Below, in pieces: positions 1-9,845 of a stretch of DNA of 64,000 nucleotides; position 1 is the first letter of the stretch; every line of letters begins with the position of its first letter. Source of the DNA: Blastomonas fulva (lineage in GTDB: Bacteria > Pseudomonadota > Alphaproteobacteria > Sphingomonadales > Sphingomonadaceae); NCBI RefSeq assembly GCF_003431825.1, contig NZ_CP020083.1, forward strand, positions 1 through 64,000, read 5' to 3'. The notes under the pieces were generated by a model. It did no database searches. It had not been told where the DNA came from and saw nothing but the letters and a program-made list of their open reading frames with translations. The position numbers and the translations under genes were made by a program.

Positions 1-142
1 GCTCCATCGCATCCACCAGCGGGGTGAACGCGGTTTCGCGCTTCTTGAGCAGATACAGCACCGCGCGGCGCGCCGATCGCGGCCCCAGCCCGGGAAGCCG
101 GGCCAGCGCGGTTGCCAGATCCTCAATCTCTTGCGATGCCAT
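1..142 (-). CDS. recR: Recombination protein RecR, N-terminal part (cut by window edge)
   Basis: The reverse strand from the ATG at 142 reads [20 protein letters not shown] followed by [14 protein letters not shown], the helix-hairpin-helix N-terminus typical of RecR. RecR works with RecF and RecO to load RecA on gapped DNA. Only about 47 residues lie in the window; the zinc finger and Toprim domains fall outside it. It is divergent from fmt with about 56 bp between the start codons. Confidence 0.88.
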   Translation of the reverse strand, partial: MASQEIEDLATALARLPGLGPRSARRAVLYLLKKRETAFTPLVDAME

Positions 143-198
143 GACCTGAGCATTAGGGGCGAGGCGAACCGCCTGCAAAAGAAAAGTCACCAAGCCTC

Positions 199-1104
199 AT
201 GCGCATCGCCTTTATGGGAACCCCCGATTTTGCCGTGCCGACACTGCAGGCGCTGGTCGATGCCGGGCACGAGATCGCCGCGGTCTACAGCCAGCCACCG
301 CGCCCCGCCAATCGCGGCAAGAAGCTTACCCCCTCGCCTGTCCAGCAGCGCGCCGAGCAGCTGGGGCTGGAAGTGCGCACCCCTGTGTCGCTCAAGGGCG
401 AAGACGAAAAGCGAGCGTTCGCCGCGCTCGATCTCGATGCCTGCGTGGTCGCGGCCTATGGCCTGATCCTGCCGCGCGCGGTGCTTGATGCGCCGCGTCA
501 CGGCTGCCTCAACGTGCACGGTTCGCTGCTGCCGCGCTGGCGCGGCGCCGCGCCGGTGCAGCGCGCGATCCTCGCCGGCGATGGGCAAACGGGCGTCACG
601 ATCATGCAGATGGAGGCCGGGCTCGACACCGGGCCGATGCTGCTCAAGGGCGAGACTGCGGTGGACGGAAAGACGGCGGGCGAGCTGACCAGCGAGATCG
701 CGCAGATCGGCGCGCGGCTGATGGTGCAGGTGCTCGGCGACCTTGGCGCTTATCCTCCGCAAGTTCAGCCCGACGAGGGCGTGACCTACGCCGCCAAGAT
801 CGACAAGGCCGAGGCGCGGCTGGATTTCACCTGCAGCGCCATCGAGGTCGAGCGGCAGGTGCGCGCGTTCAATCCGATGCCGGGCGCATTCTTCGAGCTG
901 AACGGCGAACGCGTGCGGGTGCATTCGGCGGAGGTTGTCGAAGGAACAGCCGCGCCCGGCAGCATCCTGGACGACCGCCTCGCAATCGCCTGCGCCAATG
1001 GCGCGATCCGCCCGGTGATCATCCAGCGCGCGGGCCGTCCGGCGATGGCCCTCGACGACTTTCTGCGTGGGTTTGCCGTTGTGCCGGGCACGGTCATCGC
1101 ATGA
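199..1104 (+). CDS. fmt: Methionyl-tRNA formyltransferase
   Basis: This enzyme formylates initiator Met-tRNA using 10-formyltetrahydrofolate. The 301-residue product starts with [16 protein letters not shown], the Rossmann-like entry of the family. It contains the formyltransferase active-site stretch around residues 105-120 ([17 protein letters not shown], with the catalytic Asn-His), then DTGPMLLK, and a C-terminal OB-fold domain from about residue 205. The length is normal for Fmt. The last four bases overlap the truA start (ATGA), so the two are translationally coupled. A def gene, often adjacent, is not visible here. No strong Shine-Dalgarno precedes the ATG. Confidence 0.96.
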   Translation: MRIAFMGTPDFAVPTLQALVDAGHEIAAVYSQPPRPANRGKKLTPSPVQQRAEQLGLEVRTPVSLKGEDEKRAFAALDLDACVVAAYGLILPRAVLDAPRHGCLNVHGSLLPRWRGAAPVQRAILAGDGQTGVTIMQMEAGLDTGPMLLKGETAVDGKTAGELTSEIAQIGARLMVQVLGDLGAYPPQVQPDEGVTYAAKIDKAEARLDFTCSAIEVERQVRAFNPMPGAFFELNGERVRVHSAEVVEGTAAPGSILDDRLAIACANGAIRPVIIQRAGRPAMALDDFLRGFAVVPGTVIA

Positions 1105-1841
1105 CCCGCTTCGCGCTGACGCTGGAGTTCGACGGCGGGCCCTATATGGGTCTGCAGCGGCAGCCGCACGGCCCCAGCATCCAGCAGCATGTCGAGGATG
1201 CCGCGCACGCCATCACCGGCGAGCAGGTGACTCTCCACGCTGCCGGTCGGACCGACGCGGGCGTCCACGCATTGGCGATGCGCGCACATATCGATATCGA
1301 AAAGCCGATCGATCCCTTCCGGCTGATGGAAGCGCTGAACGCCAAATTGCGCCCCGAGCCGATCGCGGTGCTCGCCTGCGAGGTCGTGCCCGATAACTGG
1401 CATGCGCGCTTCTCGTGCCTGGGCCGGTCGTACATCTACCGCATCACCAACCGCCGCGCCCCGCTGACCCTCGAGCGCGGCAGGGCGTGGCAGGTTTCCG
1501 CGCCGCTCGATGCTGCAGCAATGCATCATGCTGCGCAGCATCTGGTCGGGCATCACGATTTCACGACGTTTCGTTCGGTGCATTGTCAGGCGGCGAGCCC
1601 GGTCAAGACGCTCGACCGGCTCGACGTGGTGCGCGATGGCGACGAGATCGACATCCACGCCGCCGCGCGCTCGTTCCTGCACCATCAGGTGCGCTCGATG
1701 GTCGGCTGCCTGGTGCTGGTGGGGCGCGGCAAATGGTCCGCCCATGACCTCAAGGCCGCGTTGGACGCCAGGGACCGTGCGGCGCTGGGGTTCAATGCTC
1801 CGCCCGATGGACTGTACTTTGCCGGGGCGGTGTATCCATAG
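1101..1841 (+). CDS. truA: tRNA pseudouridine(38-40) synthase TruA
   Basis: TruA converts uridine to pseudouridine at positions 38-40 of the tRNA anticodon arm. The 246-residue protein has the family motif [11 protein letters not shown] at residues 47-57, in which Asp52 is the catalytic aspartate, and the later HHQVRSMVG segment near residues 194-202. The start overlaps the fmt stop (ATGA). Its stop codon lies inside the inverted repeat at 1840-1875, which separates it from the convergent EPS operon. Confidence 0.96.
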   Translation: MTRFALTLEFDGGPYMGLQRQPHGPSIQQHVEDAAHAITGEQVTLHAAGRTDAGVHALAMRAHIDIEKPIDPFRLMEALNAKLRPEPIAVLACEVVPDNWHARFSCLGRSYIYRITNRRAPLTLERGRAWQVSAPLDAAAMHHAAQHLVGHHDFTTFRSVHCQAASPVKTLDRLDVVRDGDEIDIHAAARSFLHHQVRSMVGCLVLVGRGKWSAHDLKAALDARDRAALGFNAPPDGLYFAGAVYP

Positions 1842-1875
1842 TCTTTCCCCTTCCGCTTGCAGGAGGGGAAAGACT
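1840..1875. terminator. Bidirectional hairpin between truA and the EPS operon
   Basis: The arms AGTCTTTCCCC (1840-1850) and GGGGAAAGACT (1865-1875) are perfect reverse complements around a 14-base loop containing CTTCCGCTTGCAGG. The hairpin overlaps both converging stop codons (truA TAG at 1839-1841, amidotransferase TAG at 1874-1876). There is no clean U-tract, so the terminator role is inferred from position. The loop resembles the repeat family seen at 49076-49139. Confidence 0.6.
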
Positions 1876-3763
1876 AGAACACCCGATCCAGCGCCTTGTC
1901 GAGCATCCACAATTGCCACAGCAGCCGCGCATTGTCGCTGCGGCCTGCGATATGCGCTTCGGCGACTTCGCTCAGTCGCGCGGTGTTGAACCATCCGCTG
2001 CGCGCCAGCGCCGAGCCCGACGCGATGGCGCGCGCCTGCTCTACCAGCGGCCCGCGGAACCACTGCGCGATCGGGCTTACGAAGCCCATCTTGGGGCGGT
2101 AGAGGATGTCATCGGGCAGCGTGCCGCGCATCGCGCGCTTCATCAGCCACTTGCCCTGCCCGCCGCGCACGCGCATCGCGTCGGGCAACGTCGCGGCAAA
2201 CTCGATCAGCCGGTAGTCGAGCAGAGGCTCGCGCGCCTCGAGACTGACCGCCATGCTGGTGCGGTCGACCTTGGTCAGGATGTCGCCGGGCAGCCACAAT
2301 TTCATGTCGGCATATTGCGCAGCATCAAGGCCCGTGCGCGCGGGTGCAGCCTCCATCAGCGCGATCATGTGATCCTCGCCGCGATAGCTGCCGAGCGCAT
2401 TGCGCTGGCTGTCCGAATAGAGCGCATGCCGCTGTGCGTAGCCGGTGACGCCGACTGCATCGGTATAGCCTTCCGCCCCGGTCCGGGCCAAGGACAGCAG
2501 CGTCGCTTTGGCGCGCAACGGACGCGGCGCCCAGTCGGCCTTGGGATAGAGCGCACCCAGTGCACCGAACACCGGTCCCCGCAAGGATTGCGGCAACAGG
2601 TTGCGCACGCGTTCTTCGCCGTGGTGGAAGACATGGCGGCGATATCCGGCAAACGCCTCGTCGGCGCCATCGCCCGACAGTGCAACGGTGACGTTCTCGC
2701 GCGCCAGCTGGCACACGCGGAAGGTGGGCAGCATCGAGGCATCGGCGAAGGGCTCGTCGAACTGCGCTGCAACCTGGTCGATGATACCGATGTCGTCGGG
2801 CGAAACCGTCCGGCTGCGGTGCTCGGTCGCAAAGCGCGCGGCGATCCGCCGCGCGTAATCGCTCTCGTCGAGCGCGGCGACATCGAAGCCGATGCTGCAG
2901 GTCTTCACCGCCTGCGTGCTGCGTGCCGCCATCAGCGCGACCACAGTCGAGCTGTCGACGCCGCCCGACAGGAATGCGCCCAAGGGTACGTCGGCGACCA
3001 TGCGTGAGGCCACCGCCTCGCGCATATGGTGCATCAATTCGGCCTCGAGATCGGCGACCGAGCCGCGCGCGCGGCGCGAGAAATCGACATCCCAATACTG
3101 CACCGGTGCAGGGATCGGCTTGCCGCGCTCGAGCATCAGATAATGGCCCGCGGGCAGCTTCTTCACACCCGCGACGAAACAGCGATGATCGGGGACGTAA
3201 CCGAACGCGAGATAGTCATCGACCGCCTGTGCATCGGGCGCGCGGCGCAGCGCCGGGTGCGCGAGCAGGCCCTTGAGTTCAGACGCAAAGATCACGCTGC
3301 CATCGGGGAGCGGCGCATAATGCAGCGGCTTCACCCCCAGGCGATCGCGCGCGATGAACAGCCTCTGGGTGCGCTGGTCGTGGATCGCGAAGGCGAACAT
3401 GCCGTTCAGCCGGTCGAGACAGCCCACCCCCCATTGCCGCCACGCAGCGAGGATCACCTCGGTATCGCCCGAGGTGCGGAAGCGGTGGCCCAGCACGGAA
3501 AGCTCGGCGCGGACCTCCTGGAAATTGTAGATCTCGCCATTGAACGTCAGCACATCGGCTTCGTCCTCGCTCAGCATCGGCTGCGCGCTGCCCGCAAGGT
3601 CGATGATCGAGAGGCGAAGGTGCCCGAGGCCGATGCCCGGCGCGGTCCAGCAGCCATTGCCGTCGGGACCGCGGTGCAGCATCGCATCGGTCATCAGCCG
3701 GATGCGCGCCGGATCAACCGGCTTGGCGGTTTCGAGATGGAAGATGCCCGCAATCCCGCACAT
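1874..3763 (-). CDS. Asparagine-synthetase-like amidotransferase of the XrtA/PEP-CTERM EPS cluster
   Basis: The 629-residue protein begins MCGIAGIFHL, so Cys2 becomes the N-terminal nucleophile of a class II glutamine amidotransferase domain (about residues 2-215; RGPDGNG and FNGEIYN visible). A C-terminal asparagine-synthetase domain follows, with the ATP-pyrophosphatase P-loop SGGVDSSTV near residues 264-272. Proteins of this type lie beside exosortase A genes and are thought to amidate a component of the exopolysaccharide. It is the last gene of the operon, 3 bp after xrtA. True AsnB is the alternative, but the context favours the exosortase-associated subfamily. Confidence 0.9.
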   Translation of the reverse strand: MCGIAGIFHLETAKPVDPARIRLMTDAMLHRGPDGNGCWTAPGIGLGHLRLSIIDLAGSAQPMLSEDEADVLTFNGEIYNFQEVRAELSVLGHRFRTSGDTEVILAAWRQWGVGCLDRLNGMFAFAIHDQRTQRLFIARDRLGVKPLHYAPLPDGSVIFASELKGLLAHPALRRAPDAQAVDDYLAFGYVPDHRCFVAGVKKLPAGHYLMLERGKPIPAPVQYWDVDFSRRARGSVADLEAELMHHMREAVASRMVADVPLGAFLSGGVDSSTVVALMAARSTQAVKTCSIGFDVAALDESDYARRIAARFATEHRSRTVSPDDIGIIDQVAAQFDEPFADASMLPTFRVCQLARENVTVALSGDGADEAFAGYRRHVFHHGEERVRNLLPQSLRGPVFGALGALYPKADWAPRPLRAKATLLSLARTGAEGYTDAVGVTGYAQRHALYSDSQRNALGSYRGEDHMIALMEAAPARTGLDAAQYADMKLWLPGDILTKVDRTSMAVSLEAREPLLDYRLIEFAATLPDAMRVRGGQGKWLMKRAMRGTLPDDILYRPKMGFVSPIAQWFRGPLVEQARAIASGSALARSGWFNTARLSEVAEAHIAGRSDNARLLWQLWMLDKALDRVF

Positions 3764-3766
3764 GGC

Positions 3767-5311
3767 TCAGCGCTCCGCCAGCACGGTTTCGGCAAGCTTG
3801 CGTGCGCCACCGGCATCGGCAAGCAGCGCATCGATCGCCGTTCGCTCGGACCCGTTGCCGCTGCGCTCTGCCGAAACGATCAGGATCATCGCGCTCTGGC
3901 TGCGGCGCAGCAGACGCGCCTTGAGCGATTCGAGCCGGATACCGAGGTTGCTGCCGGTCTGTACATCACCGACGCGGTAGAAGGTCGCGACATCGCGCAC
4001 AACCCGGCTCGGTCCGGTGATGATGTCCGCACGGCCATCGGCAAGCGCAGGCCCTGCCTCCACCCACGACCAGGTGCCATCGGGATCGAGCGCACCCTGG
4101 CCGAAGCCTGTGATCTCGCGGCCTTCGGACTGGCCGTCATACAGCGCGGCGAAGACATCGACCCGCCTGCCATCGCGGACGAAGCTGGCGATCAGTGTGC
4201 GGTTGCTGCCATCGGCGCGCGGGGTCCATTCGGCGGTCGGGTCATAATTTTGCCGCTGCCATCCGGCGATGTCGGGCAGCGTGTCGCGCGCAGGGAGAGA
4301 TGCCGGCGCGGGCAGTCCGGCGAGCGCCCAGCCCAGAGGCGCTGCGACCAGCAGCGCAGCGCCGATCAGCACCGGGCGCGGCTGCGGGCCGGCCTTGCGC
4401 GATTGCACCGCCAGCCGTTCGGCCAGCGCAGGCTCGATGAACGGATCGGTGACCTGCCGGTCGAAAAACCGCCAGCCGATCGCCATCACCAGCAGCAGCA
4501 CCAAAGCGAAGAACACCCAGCCATAGAAGATGTGATCGAACCCGGCGGCAAAATCGAGCCCGTGGTGGTGCGCGATATAGATCGTTCCGAAGGCTCGCAC
4601 GCCATTGGCCAGCACCGGAACAATGATCGCGACCGTAATGATGCCGATCCGGCGCGGCCAGCTCTTGAAGCAGACATTGGCAACCAGCACGCCATAAGCG
4701 AGCATCGCGATCAGGAACTTCACCCCCGAGCACGCCTCGGCAACACGGAACAAGGCGGTGGGGGTCGAGATGAACACGCCCTCGATATGCGCAGGAATGC
4801 CGGTCATGCCGAGCAATGCCATCGAGATATCGGCGGTGATCACCTGCAGCCGCGGCACCAGCTCCTCGCCCACCGGCACAAGGAACAGCGCATAGCCCAG
4901 CGGGAACAGCAGCGCCCTGGCCACCTGTGGCCCGAGCAGCGCCAGCGTGCTGCCCTGCAGGAACATCACCAGCGCCAGATGCCGCGCCAGCGCGACGCCT
5001 GCTGCCTCGCCCAGCACCCAGCCCCCGGCAGCGGCGGCCATTACCACCAGCCCGGGTGCCCAGACCGAGGGCGCGATGCGCTTGAGCTCGTCTTCGCGCT
5101 GCATCACCAGCCAGCCGAGGATGAAGGGGATGAGCAGGATGTGGTTGAAGGTGGAGCTGTCCCACCAGATCATCACCATATCCGCAGCGTCGCGCGCGAA
5201 CACCAGCAGGATCGCGGCCCAGGCCACGCCCAGCCGGATCAGTGCCATGCGCCAGGCGGCGCTCAGCGGCTGCGGGGAAACGGGGACCGCATCGGCGGCA
5301 ATGCTGGCCAT
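3767..5311 (-). CDS. xrtA: Exosortase A with fused C-terminal EpsI domain
   Basis: This is a polytopic inner-membrane protein of 514 residues from ATG 5311, chosen because it sits 1 bp after the preceding stop; a longer reading from 5347 would overlap that gene. The exosortase core spans about residues 20-285 and shows all three catalytic positions: Cys194 in EACSGVKFL, Arg239 in LANGVRAFG, and His260 in AGFDHIFYGW. Residues from about 320 to the end form a soluble EpsI-type domain with the WTPRADGSNRTLIASFVRDG segment. Exosortases are thought to process PEP-CTERM proteins and act together with EPS export. No PEP-CTERM substrate was seen in this window. Confidence 0.95.
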   Translation of the reverse strand: MASIAADAVPVSPQPLSAAWRMALIRLGVAWAAILLVFARDAADMVMIWWDSSTFNHILLIPFILGWLVMQREDELKRIAPSVWAPGLVVMAAAAGGWVLGEAAGVALARHLALVMFLQGSTLALLGPQVARALLFPLGYALFLVPVGEELVPRLQVITADISMALLGMTGIPAHIEGVFISTPTALFRVAEACSGVKFLIAMLAYGVLVANVCFKSWPRRIGIITVAIIVPVLANGVRAFGTIYIAHHHGLDFAAGFDHIFYGWVFFALVLLLVMAIGWRFFDRQVTDPFIEPALAERLAVQSRKAGPQPRPVLIGAALLVAAPLGWALAGLPAPASLPARDTLPDIAGWQRQNYDPTAEWTPRADGSNRTLIASFVRDGRRVDVFAALYDGQSEGREITGFGQGALDPDGTWSWVEAGPALADGRADIITGPSRVVRDVATFYRVGDVQTGSNLGIRLESLKARLLRRSQSAMILIVSAERSGNGSERTAIDALLADAGGARKLAETVLAER

Positions 5312-5312
5312 G

Positions 5313-6536
5313 TCAGGCCGCACTTTGCAGCGCGGGCACAGGTGCATCGAGCCAGCGCATCAACGGCGCAAGCTGTGCATCCCATTGATAGCATTGCAGC
5401 ATATGCGCGCGAGCCGCCTGCCCCATCGCCGTGCCGCGCGCGCGATCGGAGGCAAGCGCGTTGACCGCGGCACCCAACGCGGCGTCATCATGCGCGATCA
5501 CGAAATGCTCGCCGTCCTCGGCGACGATCCCCTCGGCGGCGGCGGCGGACGCGACCACCGGACGCGCCATCGCCATCGCCTCGAGCACCTTGTTCTGTAT
5601 CCCGCGTGCGATCCGCAACGGCGCCACCACGACATCGGCCGAGGCGATCCAGGGACGGATGTCCTCGACCGCGCCGGCCATGTTCACCCCCGCCAGGCTG
5701 GCAAGCGCGCGGACCGCAGGGACCGGATTGCGCCCGACGATGTGGAAGCATGCATCAGGGTGTTCGGCGCGAACAGCCGGCAGCACTTGGCGTGCGAAAT
5801 GCACCACCGCATCGACATTGGGCGCGTAGTCCATCTGCCCGGTGAACACGAGGTGCGGGCCGGGATCGCTGGCATAAGGCGCGGGCGCGACCCCGGCGGG
5901 ATCATAAGCGACGGTATCGATGCCGTTGCTGATTCCCTCGACGCGGACAGAGGGATCGCCCAGCGTCTCGCGAAACAGCGCCGCTTCTGCCGGGCTGACA
6001 AACAGCGACAGATCGGCGCGGCGCGCCACGGTCTGCTCGAACGCACCCAGGAGCCGCGCCTCGCGCGCGTGCACCAGCTTCATCGGTCCCTGCGCAGCAT
6101 CGGCATAGGCTGCGAACTTGGCCGAATCCATGTCGACGAAATCCATGACGACGCGGCCCGCAAAGCTTGGCGGAATGAACTGCGCCATCTGCCCTGAAAA
6201 GACGAAGATCGTGTCGATCGGCCGCGTGGCGATCAGGCGGCTGACGAAGTGGCCGATCTCGGCACTTTCGAACGCCACCAGCGACACCGGTTTGCCGGCG
6301 GCAAGCGCATTGAGCCCCGCGCGCAGGTTGGAAATGGTGCGCCGCACCAGCACATGGCTGGTCGCGGTCCAGGCTAGCTCGACCTCGGCGGCCATGTCCG
6401 CATCGGTCTCGCCAAAGGTCGCGACATGCACGGGCCCACGCGCGGCGAGCGCGCGCAGCATCGCGCACGAACGGATCTTGTCGCCGCGGTCTGGCGGAAA
6501 CGGAATGCGGTGCGCAAGGAAGAGCGTTTCGCCCAT
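5313..6536 (-). CDS. XrtA-associated family glycosyltransferase (GT-B, group 1)
   Basis: The 407-residue protein reads MGETLFLAHRIPFPPDRGDK at its N-terminus, the signature of the glycosyltransferase subfamily found beside exosortase A genes. The C-terminal half carries the GT-B donor-binding region (GRNPVPAVRALA, then VVVAPLRIARGIQNKVLEAMAMARPVV). It probably transfers a sugar during repeat-unit assembly on the cytoplasmic side of the membrane. The ATG at 6536 is preferred over an upstream TTG at 6545 because it begins 1 bp after the femAB-like stop. Its own stop is 1 bp before xrtA. The sugar donor cannot be told from the sequence. Confidence 0.9.
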   Translation of the reverse strand: MGETLFLAHRIPFPPDRGDKIRSCAMLRALAARGPVHVATFGETDADMAAEVELAWTATSHVLVRRTISNLRAGLNALAAGKPVSLVAFESAEIGHFVSRLIATRPIDTIFVFSGQMAQFIPPSFAGRVVMDFVDMDSAKFAAYADAAQGPMKLVHAREARLLGAFEQTVARRADLSLFVSPAEAALFRETLGDPSVRVEGISNGIDTVAYDPAGVAPAPYASDPGPHLVFTGQMDYAPNVDAVVHFARQVLPAVRAEHPDACFHIVGRNPVPAVRALASLAGVNMAGAVEDIRPWIASADVVVAPLRIARGIQNKVLEAMAMARPVVASAAAAEGIVAEDGEHFVIAHDDAALGAAVNALASDRARGTAMGQAARAHMLQCYQWDAQLAPLMRWLDAPVPALQSAA

Positions 6537-6537
6537 C

Positions 6538-7632
6538 TCAGCCAAGCCCGTTCGCGATCAGCGGCCCCAGACGGTTGGCGATTGGCAGCGGCAAGCGCTG
6601 CCACAAGGCGATCTGCAGCCGGTATTTGGGGCTCAGCGGATTGACGTCGCGCGGCGGCTGGCCATCGGCGTTGCGGATCGCATAGCTCAAAGGCGAAGGC
6701 TCGAAGCCCCAGTTCTTCTTGAACGCGAACGCGCCGCTGCCGACCTTCGAACGCCCGAAATCGAACCGGGTGCAGCCACGCCGCCGGGCGTGGTTCATCA
6801 GCGCATAATACATGATGTCGTTGGCGCGAAGACCGCGCGCCGCCCAGACGCCGCCGCCCCAGAAGGGCATCACGGTGCCGCGATGATAGAGGTTGAGCAC
6901 GCTCGCCACCGGAATATCGTCGTGCAGCACGGTGAGGATGTCGGCATCGTCGCCCAAGCCATCGAGCACCGCCTCGAACAGCGCGCGCGGGAAAACCGGG
7001 GTGCCGAGGTTGCGGACGCTTGTCGCATAGACCGCATAATGCTGCTCGCGGTCGATTGCGCCGGTGCCGGTGCGCACCACCAGATCGTTGGCAAGCCCCT
7101 TGCGGACCTCCGCGCGCTGCTTGCGCGGCACCCATTCAAGCTGCTTCTGGTCGGCATCCGGACCATCGGCGACCAGATCGGCGACAAAGCCTGCGTGCGC
7201 GTTCGACTTGATCGTCCACGCCGGATCGTCGGGCAGCCAGCCGCCGCGCAGCTCGAGCGTCGGGGCGCTGTAGCGCTCGGCCAGCTGCCAGGCGGCATCG
7301 GCGAGCGCCTGCGCGCTGGCGCCATCGCTGGCGAGGATCCCGCCATCGACCGCGAAGCCTGCAGACACCATCGCGCGCCCGAACAGCGCAGAATGCACCG
7401 CGTGCAGCGGCAGATAGCCGGTGAGCGATCCGGCGGCATCCTCTGCGACCAGCGCCAGGAAATCATGGCCGGTCGAGCGCGCCACGGCCTCCCCCCAGAC
7501 GATCCGGTGGAACGCGGTCGCCTCCTCGCGGCTATCGATCCAGGCAGACAGCCGCGCGCGCTCCTGCGGGTCCGCGAGGTTCGCCAGACGCACCGAGGGC
7601 GCAGTGCACGTCGGGGGCACGAAATGCAGCAT
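6538..7632 (-). CDS. FemAB-like (GNAT-fold) protein of the XrtA/PEP-CTERM cluster
   Basis: The 364-residue protein from ATG 7632 shares TGATG with the deacetylase stop. It has two GNAT-like halves of the FemAB type; the C-terminal half shows GTVMPFWGGGVWAARGLRANDIMYYALMNHA split over the acyltransferase fold, followed by FDFGRSKVGSGAFAFKKNWG, a stretch conserved in FemAB-like proteins beside exosortase A. FemAB enzymes transfer aminoacyl groups from tRNA. Here it may aminoacylate the exopolysaccharide, but the acceptor is unknown. The ORF can be read further upstream, to 7680, but that would overlap the deacetylase by about 50 bp. Confidence 0.9.
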   Translation of the reverse strand: MLHFVPPTCTAPSVRLANLADPQERARLSAWIDSREEATAFHRIVWGEAVARSTGHDFLALVAEDAAGSLTGYLPLHAVHSALFGRAMVSAGFAVDGGILASDGASAQALADAAWQLAERYSAPTLELRGGWLPDDPAWTIKSNAHAGFVADLVADGPDADQKQLEWVPRKQRAEVRKGLANDLVVRTGTGAIDREQHYAVYATSVRNLGTPVFPRALFEAVLDGLGDDADILTVLHDDIPVASVLNLYHRGTVMPFWGGGVWAARGLRANDIMYYALMNHARRRGCTRFDFGRSKVGSGAFAFKKNWGFEPSPLSYAIRNADGQPPRDVNPLSPKYRLQIALWQRLPLPIANRLGPLIANGLG

Positions 7633-8522
7633 CACAACCGCCCCGCCACAAGCGGCAGCGCGATCTCGTCGATCCGGCACCAGTGGAAATCGCGCGTCAA
7701 CTGCTCGAGCTTGCCCGCCATAGCGCCCAGCCCGGTATAGTGCCGCACCCGCGACTTGAGCGGGGCATTGGCGACGCGCGGCTGATCTGGATCGACCTCC
7801 CAGGGATGGAAATAGAAGATCGCGGGCTGCCCATCGGTGGCGTTGACCCGGCGCAGCGCCCAGCGCGAGAGGGCATAGGGCAGGATTCGGAAGAAGCCGC
7901 CACCGCCTGCACCAAAGCGACGCTCGCCCAGCTCGACCGTGGTCACCGGCAGTTCGATCAGGTCCGATCCCTCCACGGGGTGAAACGCAAAGCGCGGCGC
8001 GGCGCGCCAGCCATAATGGTCGTGCGCGATGGGCGCGACGCTCGACGAATAGGCATAGCCCTGCTCGGCCAGGATCGGGTGCGCCCAGGGGGTGCGCTGG
8101 TCGATCGAGAAGCTCGGCGCGCGATAGCCGCGGATCGCCACGCCACCTGCGTCTTCCAGAGCGGCGCGTGCGCGATCGATATCGGCGCGGAACTGGTCGG
8201 GCGTCATGGTGAAAACGCGGGTGTGATCCCAGCCGTGGCTGGCGATCTCGTGCCCCTCGGCGATGATCCGGCGGATCAACGCGGGATGGCGATGCGCGAC
8301 CCAGCCCAGGGTGAAGAACGTCGCCTTGACCCCGCAGCGCGCGAACAGATCGAGCACTGCACCGGTGTTGAATTCCACCCGGCTGGCGATGCCGTCCCAG
8401 TCGCCGGACGCAATCGTGTTCTCGAACGCGCCCACCTGGAAATACTCTTCGACATCGACCGACAGGCCGTTGACGATGGCGCGCGGATCGGTGCGATCTG
8501 GTCCCAGCGATGCTTCGCGCAC
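7632..8522 (-). CDS. XrtA-associated polysaccharide deacetylase (NodB-type)
   Basis: The 296-residue protein carries a NodB homology domain. Metal and catalytic motifs are visible: LSVDVEEYF near residues 20-28 (catalytic/metal Asp), EIASHGWDHTR near 91-101 (H-x-x-x-H metal pair), and RGYRAPSFSID. The GTG start at 8522 is supported by AGGAG about 9 bases upstream. Such enzymes remove N-acetyl groups from sugars; in XrtA clusters the target is presumably the exopolysaccharide. No signal peptide is visible. The stop overlaps the start of the FemAB-like gene (TGATG). Confidence 0.92.
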   Translation of the reverse strand: MREASLGPDRTDPRAIVNGLSVDVEEYFQVGAFENTIASGDWDGIASRVEFNTGAVLDLFARCGVKATFFTLGWVAHRHPALIRRIIAEGHEIASHGWDHTRVFTMTPDQFRADIDRARAALEDAGGVAIRGYRAPSFSIDQRTPWAHPILAEQGYAYSSSVAPIAHDHYGWRAAPRFAFHPVEGSDLIELPVTTVELGERRFGAGGGGFFRILPYALSRWALRRVNATDGQPAIFYFHPWEVDPDQPRVANAPLKSRVRHYTGLGAMAGKLEQLTRDFHWCRIDEIALPLVAGRL

Positions 8523-8576
8523 GGTATTAGACTCCTGGCAAACGGCAGTAACGACCCAAGACTTCGGGCGACGATT

Positions 8577-9815
8577 TCAGGCGGCCTGGCCCTTGGGCCA
8601 CATGCCGGCGGATTCGTCCTCGACCCAGCCTACCAGCAAAGCGAGCACGCGGTGCAATGCCTTTTGCTGCTCGGCCTGCTGTTCCTCAAGCGCATGGATG
8701 CGCGCGAGCAGCGGTGCAAGATCGACCGGCGTAGCCTTGGGAGCTGCCTCCAGCGCCTGGACCCGGTCAAGCGCGGCCTGGAGTTCATTGACCAGGAACT
8801 TGCGCTCGGTTTCCTGCTGCCCGGCAAAGGCGCGGACCTCGGCGACGAACTGGTTGAAGTCGGCCTTGCTGACTTCGGGGATCACCGGCGCGGCCATCGC
8901 GGCCACAGGCGCTTGCGGGGTCGTCGCAACCGATGCGGAATGCGCGGCATGGGTAGCCGCGCTCGCGAGCGCGGCCTCGTTGTCCCAATCGTCATCGGTC
9001 ATCGCATCGACCGCAAGGTCCGCGACCACCGCCTCGACCAGCGCGGCATCGATCGTCTCGCGGTTGTCCACCGCCGCCATCAGCAGCACGCGGTTGATCA
9101 GCATGTTAATCTTGCGTGGAATTCCGCCGGTTTCGGCGAACAGCCTTGCCCACAGATCCTCGGCAAAGGCGGGGCGACCCTGCCAGCCGACCAGCTTCAT
9201 CCGGTGTTCGATATAGGGCTGCACCTCGTGCAGATCCATCGCGCCCAGATGGTGGGTCGCGATGATCCGCTGGCGCAACTGCTCCAGCCCGGGCGCGCCC
9301 TGCACCGATGCGCGGAACTCGGGCTGGCCGAGCAGGAAGATCTGCAGCAGCGGGTGGCTGCCCAGCTGGAAGTTCGACAGCATCCGCAGCTCCTCGAGCG
9401 CGGGCAGCGGCAGGTTCTGCGATTCATCGACCACCAGCAGGCAGCGGCGTCCGGCGCGCGCTTCGGTGTGGAGGAAATGCTCGATCGCGCCCAGCGTGCC
9501 GGTCTTGTCGAGCCCCGCGGTCGGCACGCCGAAGCTGCTGGCGACCATGTGCAGCAGATCATCGCCCTTGAGCTGGGTGGTGACGATCTGGGCAGCGGTC
9601 AGCCGCGCCTTGTCCACGGTCTGCATCAGATGCGCGACCAAAGTCGACTTGCCCGCACCGATCTCGCCGGTGATGATGATGAACCCCTCACCCTGCGCCA
9701 GGCCATAGCCCAGGTACGACATCGCCTTGCGGTGCGTCGCGCTCTCGAAATAGAAGCGCGGGTCGGGGGTCAGCTGAAAGGGCCGTCCGGTGAGGCCATA
9801 ATGGGTTTCGTACAT
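8577..9815 (-). CDS. XrtA-associated AAA ATPase (ExeA/GspA-like)
   Basis: The 412-residue protein opens MYETHYGLTGRPFQLTPDPR, the signature of ExeA-like ATPases of exosortase loci. The Walker A motif GEIGAGKST is at residues 50-58, and Walker B is CLLVVDESQNL near 145-155. The AAA domain ends by about residue 275. An Ala-rich linker follows, then a predicted coiled coil (about 325-395: LNQFVAEV, RKFLVNELQAALDRVQALE, HALEEQQAEQQKALHRVLALL). An AGGGGGC Shine-Dalgarno precedes the ATG. The role, probably coordinating export or length control, is inferred from context. Confidence 0.92.
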   Translation of the reverse strand: MYETHYGLTGRPFQLTPDPRFYFESATHRKAMSYLGYGLAQGEGFIIITGEIGAGKSTLVAHLMQTVDKARLTAAQIVTTQLKGDDLLHMVASSFGVPTAGLDKTGTLGAIEHFLHTEARAGRRCLLVVDESQNLPLPALEELRMLSNFQLGSHPLLQIFLLGQPEFRASVQGAPGLEQLRQRIIATHHLGAMDLHEVQPYIEHRMKLVGWQGRPAFAEDLWARLFAETGGIPRKINMLINRVLLMAAVDNRETIDAALVEAVVADLAVDAMTDDDWDNEAALASAATHAAHSASVATTPQAPVAAMAAPVIPEVSKADFNQFVAEVRAFAGQQETERKFLVNELQAALDRVQALEAAPKATPVDLAPLLARIHALEEQQAEQQKALHRVLALLVGWVEDESAGMWPKGQAA

Positions 9816-9845
9816 GGGCTTGCCCCCTGATCTGGATCTAAGAAC

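Noticed and set aside
3026..5464. An 812-residue open frame on the plus strand opposite the amidotransferase and exosortase genes
   Set aside because: It spans two well-supported minus-strand genes and has no domain or signal; high-GC shadow.
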